From positions 3,826,540-3,890,539 of the forward strand of contig NZ_CP026378.1 of assembly GCF_002953215.1 (NCBI RefSeq): a DNA stretch of 64,000 bases, given 5' to 3'. Below the pieces are notes generated by a model. It saw only the letters and a list, made by a program, of their open reading frames with translations. It was not told where the DNA came from and searched no databases. How positions within the stretch are numbered: position 1 is the first letter of the stretch; every line of letters starts with the position of its first letter. Shown here piece by piece: positions 29,862-41,046 of this stretch. The position numbers were made by a program, and so were the translations under genes. Origin of the DNA: Mixta calida. Its GTDB lineage: Bacteria > Pseudomonadota > Gammaproteobacteria > Enterobacterales > Enterobacteriaceae.

Positions 29862-30641
29862 TCAAAGGGATGACTGGAAGAAATCAACCAGAGACCGCAG
29901 CGCCAGCGGCGTAATTTTATGGCCGACGTTGGCTTCGGTGAGCCAGGTAAGCTGATTATCGAGCTGCGCATCGCGCAGGGCCGCCTTCAGGCGCAACGTT
30001 TCCGCCGTCGGCACGAGCTCGTCCGCTTCGCCATGCCACAGCAGCAGCGGACGATCCCCCAGCCTGGCGAGCTGACGGCTGGGATCGTAGTCCGCCAGCG
30101 GCGCAAGGCGCTGGCTCAACGCCTTCTGCTGTTCCGGCGTCTGTGCCTGAAAAGGCGGAAACAGCGTCTGGCTCAGCGACATGAAATAGCCGGAGCCCAT
30201 CAACGAGGCGACGCGGTCGATCTGCGGATAACGCGCCATCGCGCCCAGCGCGGTCATGCCGCCCATTGAGGCGCCCGCCACGCCGAAATGCCCCGCTTTG
30301 ATCCAGCCGCGCGCCCGCAGCGCATTTTCTATCTGTGCCGTTTCATCGATATTGCTGAGCAGAATCTCCCAAAAGCGGGTCAGGCGTCGGGCGTCATCGC
30401 CGTCGTAGCGCGAACCATGGCCATCGGCGTCCGGCATAATCACACGAAAACCGGCCTGCGCCAGCGCGACGGCGGCCCAGGCGTACACCTCTTTAGAAGA
30501 GAGATAACCATGCCAAAATATCACCGTCGGCAGCGCGCGGTCACGCTCTCCGGCGGGCGCGGCGTGCAGGCATTCAATCCCGCCGAGCGGCTCCGTAGTG
30601 AGCTCAATCATCACTTCTGCTGTTGCATTTTCCAGGTTCAT
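29862..30641 (-). CDS. yjfP: esterase YjfP (alpha/beta hydrolase)
   Basis: The 259-residue alpha/beta hydrolase is similar to E. coli YjfP (249 aa), an esterase active on short acyl and palmitoyl substrates in vitro. The oxyanion segment VIFWHGYLSSKE, the nucleophile motif GASMGGM and the late acidic and histidine residues (HGEADELV, NVGHKI) give a full triad. The natural substrate is unknown. Confidence 0.88.
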   Translation of the reverse strand: MNLENATAEVMIELTTEPLGGIECLHAAPAGERDRALPTVIFWHGYLSSKEVYAWAAVALAQAGFRVIMPDADGHGSRYDGDDARRLTRFWEILLSNIDETAQIENALRARGWIKAGHFGVAGASMGGMTALGAMARYPQIDRVASLMGSGYFMSLSQTLFPPFQAQTPEQQKALSQRLAPLADYDPSRQLARLGDRPLLLWHGEADELVPTAETLRLKAALRDAQLDNQLTWLTEANVGHKITPLALRSLVDFFQSSL

Positions 30642-30756
30642 TTCGCTTCGCCCTTTTTCCGTTGCTGTTGAAAAAATAGCCTTTGATTATAAGCCGTTAC
30701 CCGTCATCTTTATGAACGCTGTGAAAAAAGTTTCCTTTCCCCTGCGGTTTGTAGGG

Positions 30757-30783
30757 TAAAACTTGGCCAGTTTCGGCCGTTTA
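30757..30783 (+). promoter_or_regulatory. sigma-28 (FliA) promoter of the Cache chemoreceptor
   Basis: TAAAACTT (30757-30764), 11 bases, GCCGTTTA (30776-30783) matches the TAAAGTTT-N11-GCCGATAA consensus at 12 of 16 positions with exact spacing, 37 bases before the gene. Confidence 0.65.
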
Positions 30784-30820
30784 ACGAGATCCCATAATAC
30801 AATCCTAAGGGTAATAACTC

Positions 30821-32752
30821 ATGAAGTGTCTTTCACTTAGCCGCGCCAGTTTGGGCGTCAAGCTATCGATAATGACCTCCTTGAGCGTGGCCGTGCTTTT
30901 TCTCATCCTCACGCTCGCTTTAAGCAATAACGCAGCCAAACAGCTTCAGGCGTTAACGCTGGAAAATATGGAAAACCAGGTGGCGGGCATCGCCGATATG
31001 GCCGGCATGTTTAACGCAACGCTCAGCGAAGAAGTAGCTAACTACACCAACCTGTTCCAGAGCTTCCTGCCGAAAACCTTCAGCCGCGACGAAAGCGCGC
31101 GTATTACGGTCGGCGATTTTTCCACGCCGACGCTACGCGCCGGCTTAAAAACGCTGAACCTTGATGAAGAGGTAGTGGATGATTTTCTTGCACGCACCGG
31201 CGCGATCGCCACGATTTTTGTGCGCGACGGCGACGACTATATTCGCGTCGCCACCTCGCTGCGTAAAGAAGACGGCGCGCGCGCGATGGGCACCCGTCTC
31301 GATCGCCAGAGCCCGGCGTTCGCACTGGTGAACAAAGGCGAAGCTTACCGCGGCCTGGCCGCACTGTTCGGCAAACGCTATATCACGCAATACCAGCCGG
31401 TCACCGATGCCAGCGGCACGGTGGTCGGCATTCTGTTCGTCGGCGTGGAGATCGGCAAACAGGTCGCCCTGATGCGCGATAAGGTGCTGGATAAATCCTT
31501 CAGCGATACCGGCCGTTTTATGGTAATGAGCGGCGCGCCGGATCAGACGCGCGGCAAATGGCTGTTCCATCCGCATGAAGAAGGCAAAACGGCGCGCTGG
31601 ACGCCGGACGTGATGCAGCAGCTCACCTCGCAGCAGAGCGGCACGCTGGAAACCGTATTGGATGGCGAATCGCGCATTGTCGCCTGGCAGCGCCTGCCCG
31701 GCTGGAACTGGATTATCCTCGGCGACGTGGATAAAGACAGCCTGCTGGCGCCGATTACGTCCGCGCGCAACACCTTCCTGCTGCTCGGACTGGGCCTGGT
31801 GATTCTGTTTGCGTTGAGCTTCGTAGTGATTACCCGTCGCTGGGTCAGCACCCCGCTACAACAGGTAATCCATCTGGCGGAACAGTATGCGGACGGCAAT
31901 CTACAGGCGACGCTGCAAACGCGCCGCAATGACGAAATCGGCCAGCTGATCGCCGCCATCAACGGCATCGGCGACGGCCTCGCGCGTATTGTTTCGCAGG
32001 TGCGCACCGCCGCGCAGGAAATTAGCCAGGGCACTGACGCCATCGCCATAAGCAGCGAAAATATCAGCGAGCAGATCACCCGCCAGGCCAGCAGCGTGGA
32101 GGAAACCTCTGCCAGCATGGAACAGCTCGGCGCGACGGTGGATCAGAATGCGGCAAACGTCTCGCAGGCGCTGCAGCTGGTAGCGGAAGCGGCGACCGCC
32201 GTACAGCAGGGCGATGAGAAGGTCGCCCACTCGGTCAATACCATGTCGGCGATTAAAGTCTCCTCTCAGAGCATCGCCGATATTACCCACGTGATTGAAT
32301 CGATCGCCTTCCAGACCAACATTCTGGCGCTGAACGCGGCGGTAGAGGCGGCGCGCGCCGGTGAGCATGGTAAAGGCTTCGCGGTCGTGGCTGCCGAAGT
32401 GCGTGCGCTGGCAAGCCGCAGCGCGCAGGCGGCGAAAGAGATCGATTCGCTGATCGCCAATTCTCTCAACAGCGTAAACCAGGGACATATGCTTTCTGAG
32501 CAGACCCGCAGCGCCATGGAAAACATCGTCACGCGCATTGAACAGGTCAAAGCGCTGATGGGTGAAATCAATATCGCATCGCAGGAGCAGTCCGCCGGCA
32601 TCGGCCAGGTGAATATTGCCATGACGCAGATTAGCCAGGCGACGCATCAAAACACCGAACTGGTGGCGCAGTCGGAAGATACCGCCCATGAGCTGAGCAA
32701 GAAAGGGCATCATCTTACCGAGCTGGTTAGCGTTTTCACGCTGAAAGGCTAA
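30821..32752 (+). CDS. methyl-accepting chemotaxis protein with Cache-type sensor
   Basis: The 643-residue chemoreceptor has a first membrane helix (about 17-38), a large periplasmic sensor of some 270 residues resembling the Cache_3-Cache_2 fusion ([20 protein letters not shown]-like core, FVGVEIGK), a second membrane helix (about 318-338), a HAMP domain, and the signalling domain with the hairpin tip [20 protein letters not shown]. The NWETF-type CheR/CheB docking pentapeptide is absent from the C terminus. The ligand is unknown; Cache sensors often bind small organic acids or amino acids. It is inserted between yjfP and bsmA, which are closer together in E. coli. Confidence 0.93.
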   Translation: MKCLSLSRASLGVKLSIMTSLSVAVLFLILTLALSNNAAKQLQALTLENMENQVAGIADMAGMFNATLSEEVANYTNLFQSFLPKTFSRDESARITVGDFSTPTLRAGLKTLNLDEEVVDDFLARTGAIATIFVRDGDDYIRVATSLRKEDGARAMGTRLDRQSPAFALVNKGEAYRGLAALFGKRYITQYQPVTDASGTVVGILFVGVEIGKQVALMRDKVLDKSFSDTGRFMVMSGAPDQTRGKWLFHPHEEGKTARWTPDVMQQLTSQQSGTLETVLDGESRIVAWQRLPGWNWIILGDVDKDSLLAPITSARNTFLLLGLGLVILFALSFVVITRRWVSTPLQQVIHLAEQYADGNLQATLQTRRNDEIGQLIAAINGIGDGLARIVSQVRTAAQEISQGTDAIAISSENISEQITRQASSVEETSASMEQLGATVDQNAANVSQALQLVAEAATAVQQGDEKVAHSVNTMSAIKVSSQSIADITHVIESIAFQTNILALNAAVEAARAGEHGKGFAVVAAEVRALASRSAQAAKEIDSLIANSLNSVNQGHMLSEQTRSAMENIVTRIEQVKALMGEINIASQEQSAGIGQVNIAMTQISQATHQNTELVAQSEDTAHELSKKGHHLTELVSVFTLKG

Positions 32753-32758
32753 CGAATC

Positions 32759-32792
32759 AGTGGGGATCGCATACACTTTAACGATCCCCACT
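32759..32792 (+). terminator. 11-bp hairpin between the chemoreceptor gene and bsmA
   Basis: A perfect stem AGTGGGGATCG/CGATCCCCACT with a 12-base loop starts 6 bases after the chemoreceptor stop. No T run follows, and bsmA starts 14 bases later. It may be a weak attenuator or an RNA-stability element. Confidence 0.5.
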
Positions 32793-32805
32793 GTGAGGAC
32801 CCCTT

Positions 32806-33138
32806 ATGCGCACGCTTTTTTTTCTGCTGTTAACCCTGACGCTCAGCGGCTGTAGCGCGCTGCGTCCAACGCCTGAGGCGCCGCCGCCGCCAACCCAACA
32901 GGCGCAGGAGATCAATCGCGGTCAGAGCATCGGTTTGCCGCGGCTAGGCAGCATCACCAGCACTTCACGCGGCTCGCCGGACGACGCCCAGCGCGAAATT
33001 GCCCGCAAAGCGAACGCCGCCGGCGCCGCCTACTATCAAATTGTCGCGCTCACCGAAACCGTCATGCCCGGCCTGTGGTACGCCTCAGCGGTGCTCTATG
33101 GCCCAGCGGCTTCAGCCGCCGGTAGCGCGCAGCAGTAA
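32806..33138 (+). CDS. bsmA: biofilm peroxide resistance lipoprotein BsmA
   Basis: The 110-residue lipoprotein has the lipobox LTLSGC with Cys16, then SALRPTPEAPPPP and a C-terminal YhcN/DUF1471 domain (REIARKANAAGAAYYQIVALTETVMPGLWYASAVLY). E. coli BsmA (YjfO) affects peroxide tolerance in biofilms. It converges with aidB, the two coding regions overlapping by 27 bases. Confidence 0.85.
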   Translation: MRTLFFLLLTLTLSGCSALRPTPEAPPPPTQQAQEINRGQSIGLPRLGSITSTSRGSPDDAQREIARKANAAGAAYYQIVALTETVMPGLWYASAVLYGPAASAAGSAQQ

Positions 33139-34737
33139 ACGCTCGCTGACCGTTTCGTTAATCAAAGAAGGGCCGCGCGCATCAAGATAGTGACGGCACC
33201 ATGCGTCCGCCAGCGGCGGCTCCCGCTCGGTCAACAATAGCTGGGCGGTCGCCAGCAGCAGCAGCTGTGCGGTGATGTCGCGCGCCTGCGCCTCCTGCGG
33301 TTTACGCAGACGCAGCTGCAACTGTCGCCAGCGCCGATCGAAATGACGGTTCAACCCTTTTACCGCTTCAAACTGCGCGGCCAACATCTCCGGCAGCGCA
33401 GGCTGTTTTCTGAAGACGCGCAGCACATCCAGACACATCACGTTGCCGGCGCCTTCCCAAATGCTGTTGACCGGCGCTTCACGGTAAAGCCGGGGCAGTT
33501 CGCTCTCTTCGCAGTAACCGATGCCGCCGACGATCTCCATCGCCTGCGCGACAAACGGCGCGCCCTCTTTGCAGATACCGAATTTTGCCGCCGGGGTAAA
33601 CAGCCGCGCCCAGGCGCGCTGCTGCTCATCCTCCGGCTGCGACCAGGCGTGGGCGAGACGCATCAACAGCGCCGTCTGTCCCTCCAGCTGCAACGCCTGC
33701 TGGCAAAGCAGCTGGCGCATCAGCGGCTGATCGACCAGCGCTTTCCCCATCACCTGACGCTGATGCGCATGGAAAAGCGCGACAGAAAAGGCGCGGCGCA
33801 TCAGGCTATGGCTGCCCAGCGCGCAGTCAAAACGGGTATAGCCGCCCATTTTTAAAATCTGGCGCACCCCTTCCCCTTCTTCGCCCAGCAGCCAACCGAG
33901 CGCGCCGTCAAATTCGACCTCGCTGCTGGCGTTGCTGCGGTTGCCCAGCTTCTCCTTGAGTCGTTCAATACGCACGGTGTTGCGCGTGCCGTCCGGCAGC
34001 AGACGCGGCAGGAAGAAACAGCTGATGCCGCCCGGTGCCTGCGCCAGCACCAGATGCGCATCGCTTTGCGGCACGGAAAAGAACCATTTATGGCCGGTAA
34101 GACGATACGCTTCCCCGCTGCCGCGCGCGCCGGTGGGTTCGGCGCGCGTGGTGTTGCTGAGAACGTCAGTGCCGCCCTGCTTTTCCGTCATGCCCATGCC
34201 GATCAGCAGGCCGCGTTTTTGCGGCGCAGGCTGTAAATGCGCGTCGTAACGATCGGAAAGCAGCGGCGGCAGCCAGTCGGCGAACAGCGGCGGCAGGCTC
34301 GCCTGCAACAATGGCGTCGCGCCGAAGGTCATGGTGATCGGGCAGAGCGTGCCGGATTCCACCTGGCCGTGCAGCATAAAGCGCGCGGCGCGGGCGACGA
34401 AAGCGCCGGGCCGGGCGTCCGCCTGCCAGGGCAGATTATGCACGCGATTAGCGCACAGCCCCTGCATCAACAGATGCCAGGCGGGGTGAAAGCGCAAATC
34501 GTCCAGCCGTTCGCCGCGTGCGTCGTAGCGCAGCAGCTCAGGCGGAAAGGCGTTCGCCAGCCGTCCCAACTCCAGCGATTCGCTGCTGCCGAGCTGCTGT
34601 CCGACCGAGGCCAACAAATCCAGATCCCACGAGGCGCCATAGCGCGTCACGGCTTCACGCAGGGGCGTATCGGAAAGAAACAGGTTGCTGTTGCTGAGGG
34701 GAAAAGGCTGATTGAAAACGGTATGGGTGAAAGGCAT
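33112..34737 (-). CDS. aidB: acyl-CoA dehydrogenase-like alkylation response protein AidB
   Basis: The 541 residues equal E. coli AidB, a flavoprotein of the Ada alkylation response with weak isovaleryl-CoA dehydrogenase activity and a DNA-binding C-terminal domain. Visible acyl-CoA dehydrogenase features are GMGMTEKQGGTDVLSNTT, LTGHKWFFSVPQSD and EIVGGIGYCEES-like EIVGGIGYCEE. A GGAG ribosome site precedes the ATG by 8 bases. No clear Ada box was identified in the 140 bases upstream. Confidence 0.95.
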   Translation of the reverse strand: MPFTHTVFNQPFPLSNSNLFLSDTPLREAVTRYGASWDLDLLASVGQQLGSSESLELGRLANAFPPELLRYDARGERLDDLRFHPAWHLLMQGLCANRVHNLPWQADARPGAFVARAARFMLHGQVESGTLCPITMTFGATPLLQASLPPLFADWLPPLLSDRYDAHLQPAPQKRGLLIGMGMTEKQGGTDVLSNTTRAEPTGARGSGEAYRLTGHKWFFSVPQSDAHLVLAQAPGGISCFFLPRLLPDGTRNTVRIERLKEKLGNRSNASSEVEFDGALGWLLGEEGEGVRQILKMGGYTRFDCALGSHSLMRRAFSVALFHAHQRQVMGKALVDQPLMRQLLCQQALQLEGQTALLMRLAHAWSQPEDEQQRAWARLFTPAAKFGICKEGAPFVAQAMEIVGGIGYCEESELPRLYREAPVNSIWEGAGNVMCLDVLRVFRKQPALPEMLAAQFEAVKGLNRHFDRRWRQLQLRLRKPQEAQARDITAQLLLLATAQLLLTEREPPLADAWCRHYLDARGPSLINETVSERLLLRATGG

Positions 34738-34849
34738 AACGGGATCTCCATACGGAAACCCCGCTTAAGGCCAGGCCGGGCTTCCGGGTTGTCCTGCAGT
34801 AGTTTAATTATGCAGAAACCCGTGGAAGATGCCCGTGATGGCGTGTCGT

Positions 34850-34874
34850 TTCGGGGCGTGGGTCACGCCCCGAA
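34850..34874 (-). terminator. hairpin after rlmB
   Basis: The 11-bp stem TTCGGGGCGTG/CACGCCCCGAA with a 3-base loop follows the rlmB stop within a few bases. The T tract is short, so efficiency may be moderate. Confidence 0.6.
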
Positions 34875-34877
34875 GAA

Positions 34878-35612
34878 TTAGCCGCGACGCTGACGCACCG
34901 CTTCAAACAGACAGATGCCGGTCGCGACGGACACGTTCAGCGACGACACGCTGCCCGCCATCGGCAGGCGAATCAGATCGTCGCAGTGTTCGCGCGTCAG
35001 ACGACGCATCCCTTCGCCTTCCGCTCCCATCACCAGCGCCAGCGGGCCGGTCATTTTGCTCTCCCACAGGTCGTGCGTCGCTTCGCCGGCGGTGCCGACG
35101 ATCCAGACGTGATACTCCTGCAGCAGACGCATAGTGCGCGCCAGGTTAGTGACGCGGATCAGCGGTACGTTTTCCGCCGCGCCGCTGGCGACCTTTTTCG
35201 CTGTAGCGTTAAGCTGCGCCGAGCGATCTTTCGGCACGATCACCGCGTGCACGCCCGCCGCATCGGCGCTGCGCAGACAGGCGCCGAGGTTATGGGGATC
35301 GGTAACCCCGTCAAGAATCAGCAGCAGCGGCGATTCGATAGAGGCCAGCAGGTCGGGCAGATCGCCTTCCTGATAGTGTCGGCCCGGCTTCACCTGGGCG
35401 ATGATACCCTGATGCACCGCGCCTTCAACTTTGCTGTCGAGCCACTGGCGGGTGGCGACCTGAATAACTATGCCCTGCGCTTCCAGCGCGGCGATCAGCG
35501 GCTGTAAACGACGATCGTCGCGGCCTTTCAAAATCCAGACCTGCTGAAAACGTTGCGGGTCGCGCTCTAGCAGCGCCTGTACGGCGTGAATGCCGAAAAT
35601 TACTTCACTCAT
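34878..35612 (-). CDS. rlmB: 23S rRNA (guanosine-2'-O-)-methyltransferase RlmB
   Basis: RlmB methylates the ribose of G2251 in the 23S rRNA P-loop. The 244-residue SPOUT protein has an N-terminal L30e-like domain (1-75) and a knotted methyltransferase domain with [32 protein letters not shown] and [20 protein letters not shown]. It is downstream of rnr in the nsrR-rnr-rlmB operon. Confidence 0.97.
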   Translation of the reverse strand: MSEVIFGIHAVQALLERDPQRFQQVWILKGRDDRRLQPLIAALEAQGIVIQVATRQWLDSKVEGAVHQGIIAQVKPGRHYQEGDLPDLLASIESPLLLILDGVTDPHNLGACLRSADAAGVHAVIVPKDRSAQLNATAKKVASGAAENVPLIRVTNLARTMRLLQEYHVWIVGTAGEATHDLWESKMTGPLALVMGAEGEGMRRLTREHCDDLIRLPMAGSVSSLNVSVATGICLFEAVRQRRG

Positions 35613-35689
35613 GTTTTATCCGATGCTGGTTACGGGCGGCCCTGCCGCCCTCTGGCCTGCGGCGCGACAGGGTTCGCCTGTGTTACCGC

Positions 35690-38125
35690 CTATGCCTCTT
35701 TTTTCTTCGCTGCGCGCTTCGCTTTGGTCGCGGCGGCGATTTTACGGGTTTTATCCGAAGGTTTTTTCGCTTTTTTCTCGCTTTTCGGCTTAGCGGCTTT
35801 TTTTCCTTCGCCGCGGAACGCTTCGTTCGGTTCGAAGTTGGCGTTTTTACGCATCTCGCGACGGCGTTTGTTATGGGCGCCGGCGCCGCCTTTTTTCGCC
35901 TTTTCACGCTCGGTTTTACCTTCGCCGCGCGGACGACGCTGGCTGGAGATCAGGGCGAAATCGATTTTGCGCTCATCCATATGCACCGCTTCCACGCGCA
36001 CTTCAACGGTATCGCCAAGACGATAGGTGCGGCCGCCCGATTCGCCAATTAAACGCTGTCCGACGGCGTCGAAACGGTAGTAGTCGTTGTCCAGCGTAGA
36101 GACATGCACCAGCCCGTCGATAAACAGATCGTTCAGGCGCACAAAGAAGCCGAAGCTGGTAACGCTGGCGATGATGCCGGTAAAGGTATTGCCGACCTGA
36201 TCCTGCATAAAGTCGCACTTCAGCCAGTCCGCCACGTCGCGCGTCGCTTCATCGGCGCGGCGTTCGGTCATTGAACAGTGCAGGCCCAGCTGCAGCATCT
36301 GCTGCATATCGTAATGGAAACCGCCGGTCGGCGTGCTGTTGCCTTCCAGCGTGCCCGCCTGCTGCGCCAGCAGATATTTGATCGCTCGATGCAGCAGCAG
36401 ATCGGGATAGCGGCGGATCGGCGAGGTAAAATGCGCATAGGACGACAGCGCCAGGCCAAAGTGACCACGGTTTTCCGGGTCGTAGACCGCCTGCTTCATT
36501 GAACGCAGCAGCATCGTTTGCAGCATTTCGTGATCGGGACGATCGGCGATGGTTTCCAGCAGCTCGGCATAATCCAACGGCTGCGGTTTATTGCCGCCCG
36601 GCAGCGACAGGCCCAGCTCGGCCAGCACGGAACGGAAGCTTTTGATGCTGTCGTCGCTGGGACGATCGTGATCGCGGAACAGCGCCGGCTCCTGATGCTT
36701 CTCAACAAAGCGCGCCGAGGCGATGTTCGCCAGAATCATACACTCTTCAATCAGCTTGTGCGCATCGTTACGCACCGTACGCTCTACGCGCTCAATACGG
36801 CGCTCAGCGTTGAAGATGAATTTGGCTTCTTCGGTTTCAAACGAGATGCCGCCGCGCTGCTCACGCGCTTTCTCCAGCACCTGATACATGCTGTGCAGCT
36901 CTTCCAAATCCTTCACCAGCGGCGCATATTGCTCGCGCAGTTCCGGGTTGCCCTGCAGAATCGCCCACACCTTATTGTAGGTCAGGCGCGCATGGGAGTT
37001 CATCACTGCTTCATAGTGCTTATAGCCGGTCAGCTTGCCGCTGGCCGAAACGGTCATTTCGCACACCATGCAGAGGCGATCGACCTGCGGATTCAGCGAG
37101 CAGAGACCGTTGGAAAGCACTTCAGGCAGCATCGGCACCACCTGCGACGGGAAATAGACCGAGGTGCCGCGGTTATGCGCTTCGTTATCCAGCGGCGTGC
37201 CGGGACGCACGTAGTAGCTGACGTCGGCGATGGCGACCCACAGGCGCCAGCCGCCGCCGCGTTTTTTCTGGCAGTAAACGGCGTCATCAAAGTCGCGCGC
37301 ATCTTCGCCATCGATGGTGACCAGCGGCAGCTGACGCAAATCGACGCGCCCCTGCTTCGCCTCTTCCGGCACCTCTTCGCGCAGCGTGGAGACCTGAGAT
37401 TCAACTTCCGCTGGCCAGACGTGTGGGATTTCATGGGTACGCAGCGCCATATCGACCGCCAGGCCGGTGCCCATATCGTCGCCCAACACTTCGGTAATCT
37501 TACCGATCGCCTTGGTGCGGCGCGTTGAACGCTGCACCAGCTCGACGACCACGACGGAGCCCATACGCGCACTCATGATCTCTTCCGGCGGGATCAGAAT
37601 ATCGAAGCTCAGACGACTGTCGTCCGGCACCACAAAGCCGACGCCGGCTTCGGTGAAATAACGGCCAACGATCTGGCTGTTGCGCGGCTCCAGCACGCGC
37701 ACTACGCGCGCCTCGCGGCGTCCCTTACGGTCGGCGCCCTGCGGCTGAGCCAGAATAATGTCGCCGTGCATGCAGAATTTCATCTGCTCGGCGGAGAGGT
37801 AGAAATCGTCTTTCTGTCCTTCAACGCGCAGGAATCCGTAGCCGTCGCGGTGGCCAATCACCTTGCCGCGCAGCAAATCGAGACGTTCAGGCAGGACGTA
37901 GCACTGGCGACGGGTAAAAACCAGCTGTCCGTCGCGCTCCATGGCGCGTAGACGGCGACGCAGCGCTTCCAGCTGCTCTTCGCCTTCGATATTCATTTCG
38001 GCCGCCAGATCTTCGCGGCTGGCCGGTTTTTCACGTTTTTCTAAATGCGCGAGAATAAACTCGCGACTGGGAATCGGGTTTTCGTATTTTTCAGCTTCTC
38101 TTTCCTGAAAAGGGTCTTTTGACAT
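35690..38125 (-). CDS. rnr: ribonuclease R
   Basis: RNase R is a 3'-5' exoribonuclease that digests structured RNA and works in tmRNA quality control. The 811 residues (E. coli 813) contain two cold-shock domains, the RNB catalytic domain with the metal ligands in [16 protein letters not shown], an S1 domain near 645-725 and a lysine-rich tail of about 80 residues ([18 protein letters not shown]). It starts 17 bases after nsrR. Confidence 0.97.
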   Translation of the reverse strand: MSKDPFQEREAEKYENPIPSREFILAHLEKREKPASREDLAAEMNIEGEEQLEALRRRLRAMERDGQLVFTRRQCYVLPERLDLLRGKVIGHRDGYGFLRVEGQKDDFYLSAEQMKFCMHGDIILAQPQGADRKGRREARVVRVLEPRNSQIVGRYFTEAGVGFVVPDDSRLSFDILIPPEEIMSARMGSVVVVELVQRSTRRTKAIGKITEVLGDDMGTGLAVDMALRTHEIPHVWPAEVESQVSTLREEVPEEAKQGRVDLRQLPLVTIDGEDARDFDDAVYCQKKRGGGWRLWVAIADVSYYVRPGTPLDNEAHNRGTSVYFPSQVVPMLPEVLSNGLCSLNPQVDRLCMVCEMTVSASGKLTGYKHYEAVMNSHARLTYNKVWAILQGNPELREQYAPLVKDLEELHSMYQVLEKAREQRGGISFETEEAKFIFNAERRIERVERTVRNDAHKLIEECMILANIASARFVEKHQEPALFRDHDRPSDDSIKSFRSVLAELGLSLPGGNKPQPLDYAELLETIADRPDHEMLQTMLLRSMKQAVYDPENRGHFGLALSSYAHFTSPIRRYPDLLLHRAIKYLLAQQAGTLEGNSTPTGGFHYDMQQMLQLGLHCSMTERRADEATRDVADWLKCDFMQDQVGNTFTGIIASVTSFGFFVRLNDLFIDGLVHVSTLDNDYYRFDAVGQRLIGESGGRTYRLGDTVEVRVEAVHMDERKIDFALISSQRRPRGEGKTEREKAKKGGAGAHNKRRREMRKNANFEPNEAFRGEGKKAAKPKSEKKAKKPSDKTRKIAAATKAKRAAKKKEA

Positions 38126-38141
38126 AGCGGTTCCTCCGTTG

Positions 38142-38588
38142 TCAGCAGCCGGCCAGCGTTGAAGCCTCAGGCGCCGGCAGCAAAATTTTATAAAGCGGAT
38201 GGTTATCCCTCACCAGGTCGGCCAACGTATAATTATCCAGCTCCCGCAGGAACTGTTCTGTCGCCGCGTTCAGCGCCTGTCGCAAACGGCAGGCGGGCGT
38301 AATAGCGCAGATATCACAATTCACCAGCTGCAGCGGCTCCATTTCACGTACAACCTGTCCGACAACAATTTCCGAGGCGGGTTTACCCAAACGAATGCCG
38401 CCGTTTTTACCCCGTACGGCGGCGACATAGCCCAGACGGCTCAGCTGGTTAATAATTTTAACCATATGATTGCGCGACACGCCGTAGGTGTCAGTAACCT
38501 GGGTGATGTTCGTCATCTGGCCGGCCGGTAATGCCGCCATATAAATCAGGGCGCGTAGGCCGAAATCGGTAAAACTCGTCAACTGCAC
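38142..38588 (-). CDS. nsrR: nitric oxide-sensing repressor NsrR
   Basis: NsrR is an Rrf2-family iron-sulfur repressor that releases genes such as hmp when nitric oxide damages its cluster. The 148-residue protein begins [20 protein letters not shown] and has the winged helix with [19 protein letters not shown]. The cluster cysteines are Cys91, Cys94 and Cys100 in [12 protein letters not shown]. coli has C91-x4-C96-x5-C102, so the first interval is two residues shorter here. It leads the nsrR-rnr-rlmB operon. Confidence 0.94.
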   Translation of the reverse strand: MQLTSFTDFGLRALIYMAALPAGQMTNITQVTDTYGVSRNHMVKIINQLSRLGYVAAVRGKNGGIRLGKPASEIVVGQVVREMEPLQLVNCDICAITPACRLRQALNAATEQFLRELDNYTLADLVRDNHPLYKILLPAPEASTLAGC

Positions 38589-38763
38589 AATAACCTCGGT
38601 GAATTTCCGGTGAATTTCATCCGCTTAGGATAATTATTATCTAATGATGATAAACCAGCCCATTAAATTGAGGGCATTTTTTTAAGCAAGCCGGATTTCA
38701 GGAAAAGCGATAAGCAAAGTGGGCGGGAATAAAGAGCGGAGCGCCTGCTGTAACACAGAAGAT

Positions 38764-38788
38764 AAAGGCCGGACACTGTCCGGCCTTT
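38764..38788 (-). terminator. terminator of purA
   Basis: The 11-bp stem AAAGGCCGGAC/GTCCGGCCTTT has a 3-base loop and lies about 8 bases past the purA stop. The T run on the minus strand is short. The 38589-38763 stretch holds the AT-rich nsrR promoter region. Confidence 0.7.
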
Positions 38789-38795
38789 CGCGCAA

Positions 38796-40115
<1,320 letters not shown>

Positions 40116-40250
40116 TTAAAAATGGATTCTACCACCATGATTTTCCACTTTCAGCACTTTTAGCATACGATTGCGCAGTTTTTTGATCGAGATTTGGCCT
40201 GCGTCAGGTTACCGTTTTAGCGCCTGTTTGCGCTGCGCCTGGATATAGGA

Positions 40251-40451
40251 TTAACTGCCGCCGTGCACACTCAACATATAGTAAATCACCGCGCCAGCCA
40301 CCACTAACCCGCCGCCAAAGCGGTGCAGCAGACGATCCGGCAGCTGGGCCATGGTGACGATCATGCGACGCCAGAGACGCGGCCACAGCATCGGTCCCAG
40401 CCCTTCCAATACCAATACCAACGCCAGCGCCATCCATATGGTTGTTTTCAT
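40251..40451 (-). CDS. yjeT: DUF2065 small membrane protein YjeT
   Basis: The 66-residue protein has two membrane segments and the DUF2065 core ALALVLVLEGLGPMLWPRLW and RFGGGLVVAGAVIYYML. Its function is unknown. In E. coli it sits between hflC and purA, as here except for the inserted cupin gene. The ATG at 40451 is chosen by match to the family N terminus. Confidence 0.9.
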   Translation of the reverse strand: MKTTIWMALALVLVLEGLGPMLWPRLWRRMIVTMAQLPDRLLHRFGGGLVVAGAVIYYMLSVHGGS

Positions 40452-40578
40452 TATTTCTCGATAATCAACGCGAAGAAGCTGGCGATTATGCACACTGGCG
40501 GATAATCCGTAAATATGAGGCTGAAGGAAGCGACGGGAAAAAGCGTGACGGAATATATCACGCCGCTGACAGCAGTCC

Positions 40579-40908
40579 TTAATCGACGATAAACAGCTTC
40601 GCGCCGCCGGGAGAAGAGGAGCGATGCGCTTCGGCGTTGTCCGCCACCTGATAGCTCATGCCCGGCGTTAAAATAAAGGTGCGGCCATCTTCCAGCTCGG
40701 TATGCAGCTCCCCTTCGAGGCAGTAAAGAATATGCCCTTTATCGCACCAGTGATCGGCCAGATAACCAGCGGAATATTCGACGATCCTGACGCGAATATC
40801 GTTAAAGCGTTGGGTACGCCACAGCGCGTATCCCCGCTCGCCCAAATGCTTTTCCGATACGATTTTATGCCAGTCCGTAGTGCCGAAAGGAAGATTGTTG
40901 ATTTGCAT
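40579..40908 (-). CDS. DHCW-motif cupin-fold protein
   Basis: The 109-residue single cupin has the histidine-cysteine motif ADHWCDKGHILYCLEGELHTEL (split here by family usage as DHCW-like) and the second cupin motif GMSYQVADNAEAHRSSSPGG. These are typical of small DHCW-motif cupins; no enzymatic activity is established. The ATG at 40908 gives MQINNLPFGTTDWHKI, the usual start. It lies between the hflC terminator and yjeT, a place where E. coli has no gene. Confidence 0.8.
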   Translation of the reverse strand: MQINNLPFGTTDWHKIVSEKHLGERGYALWRTQRFNDIRVRIVEYSAGYLADHWCDKGHILYCLEGELHTELEDGRTFILTPGMSYQVADNAEAHRSSSPGGAKLFIVD

Positions 40909-41010
40909 ACCAGCCTCTGTGTAAGGAAACGATAGAAAACGATTTTTACAGCGTAAGGACAAATGGTACTTAAGCAGAGCGGGCGCTCTGTTACGACATG
41001 ACAGCAGGAT

Positions 41011-41039
41011 AAAAAAGCCGACGCAAGGTCGGCTTTTTT
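41011..41039. terminator. terminator after hflC
   Basis: AAAAAAGCCGAC/GTCGGCTTTTTT (41011-41022, 41028-41039) is a strong, symmetric terminator about 8 bases after the hflC stop. It isolates hflXKC from the cupin gene. Confidence 0.9.
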
Positions 41040-41046
41040 AGCAGGA

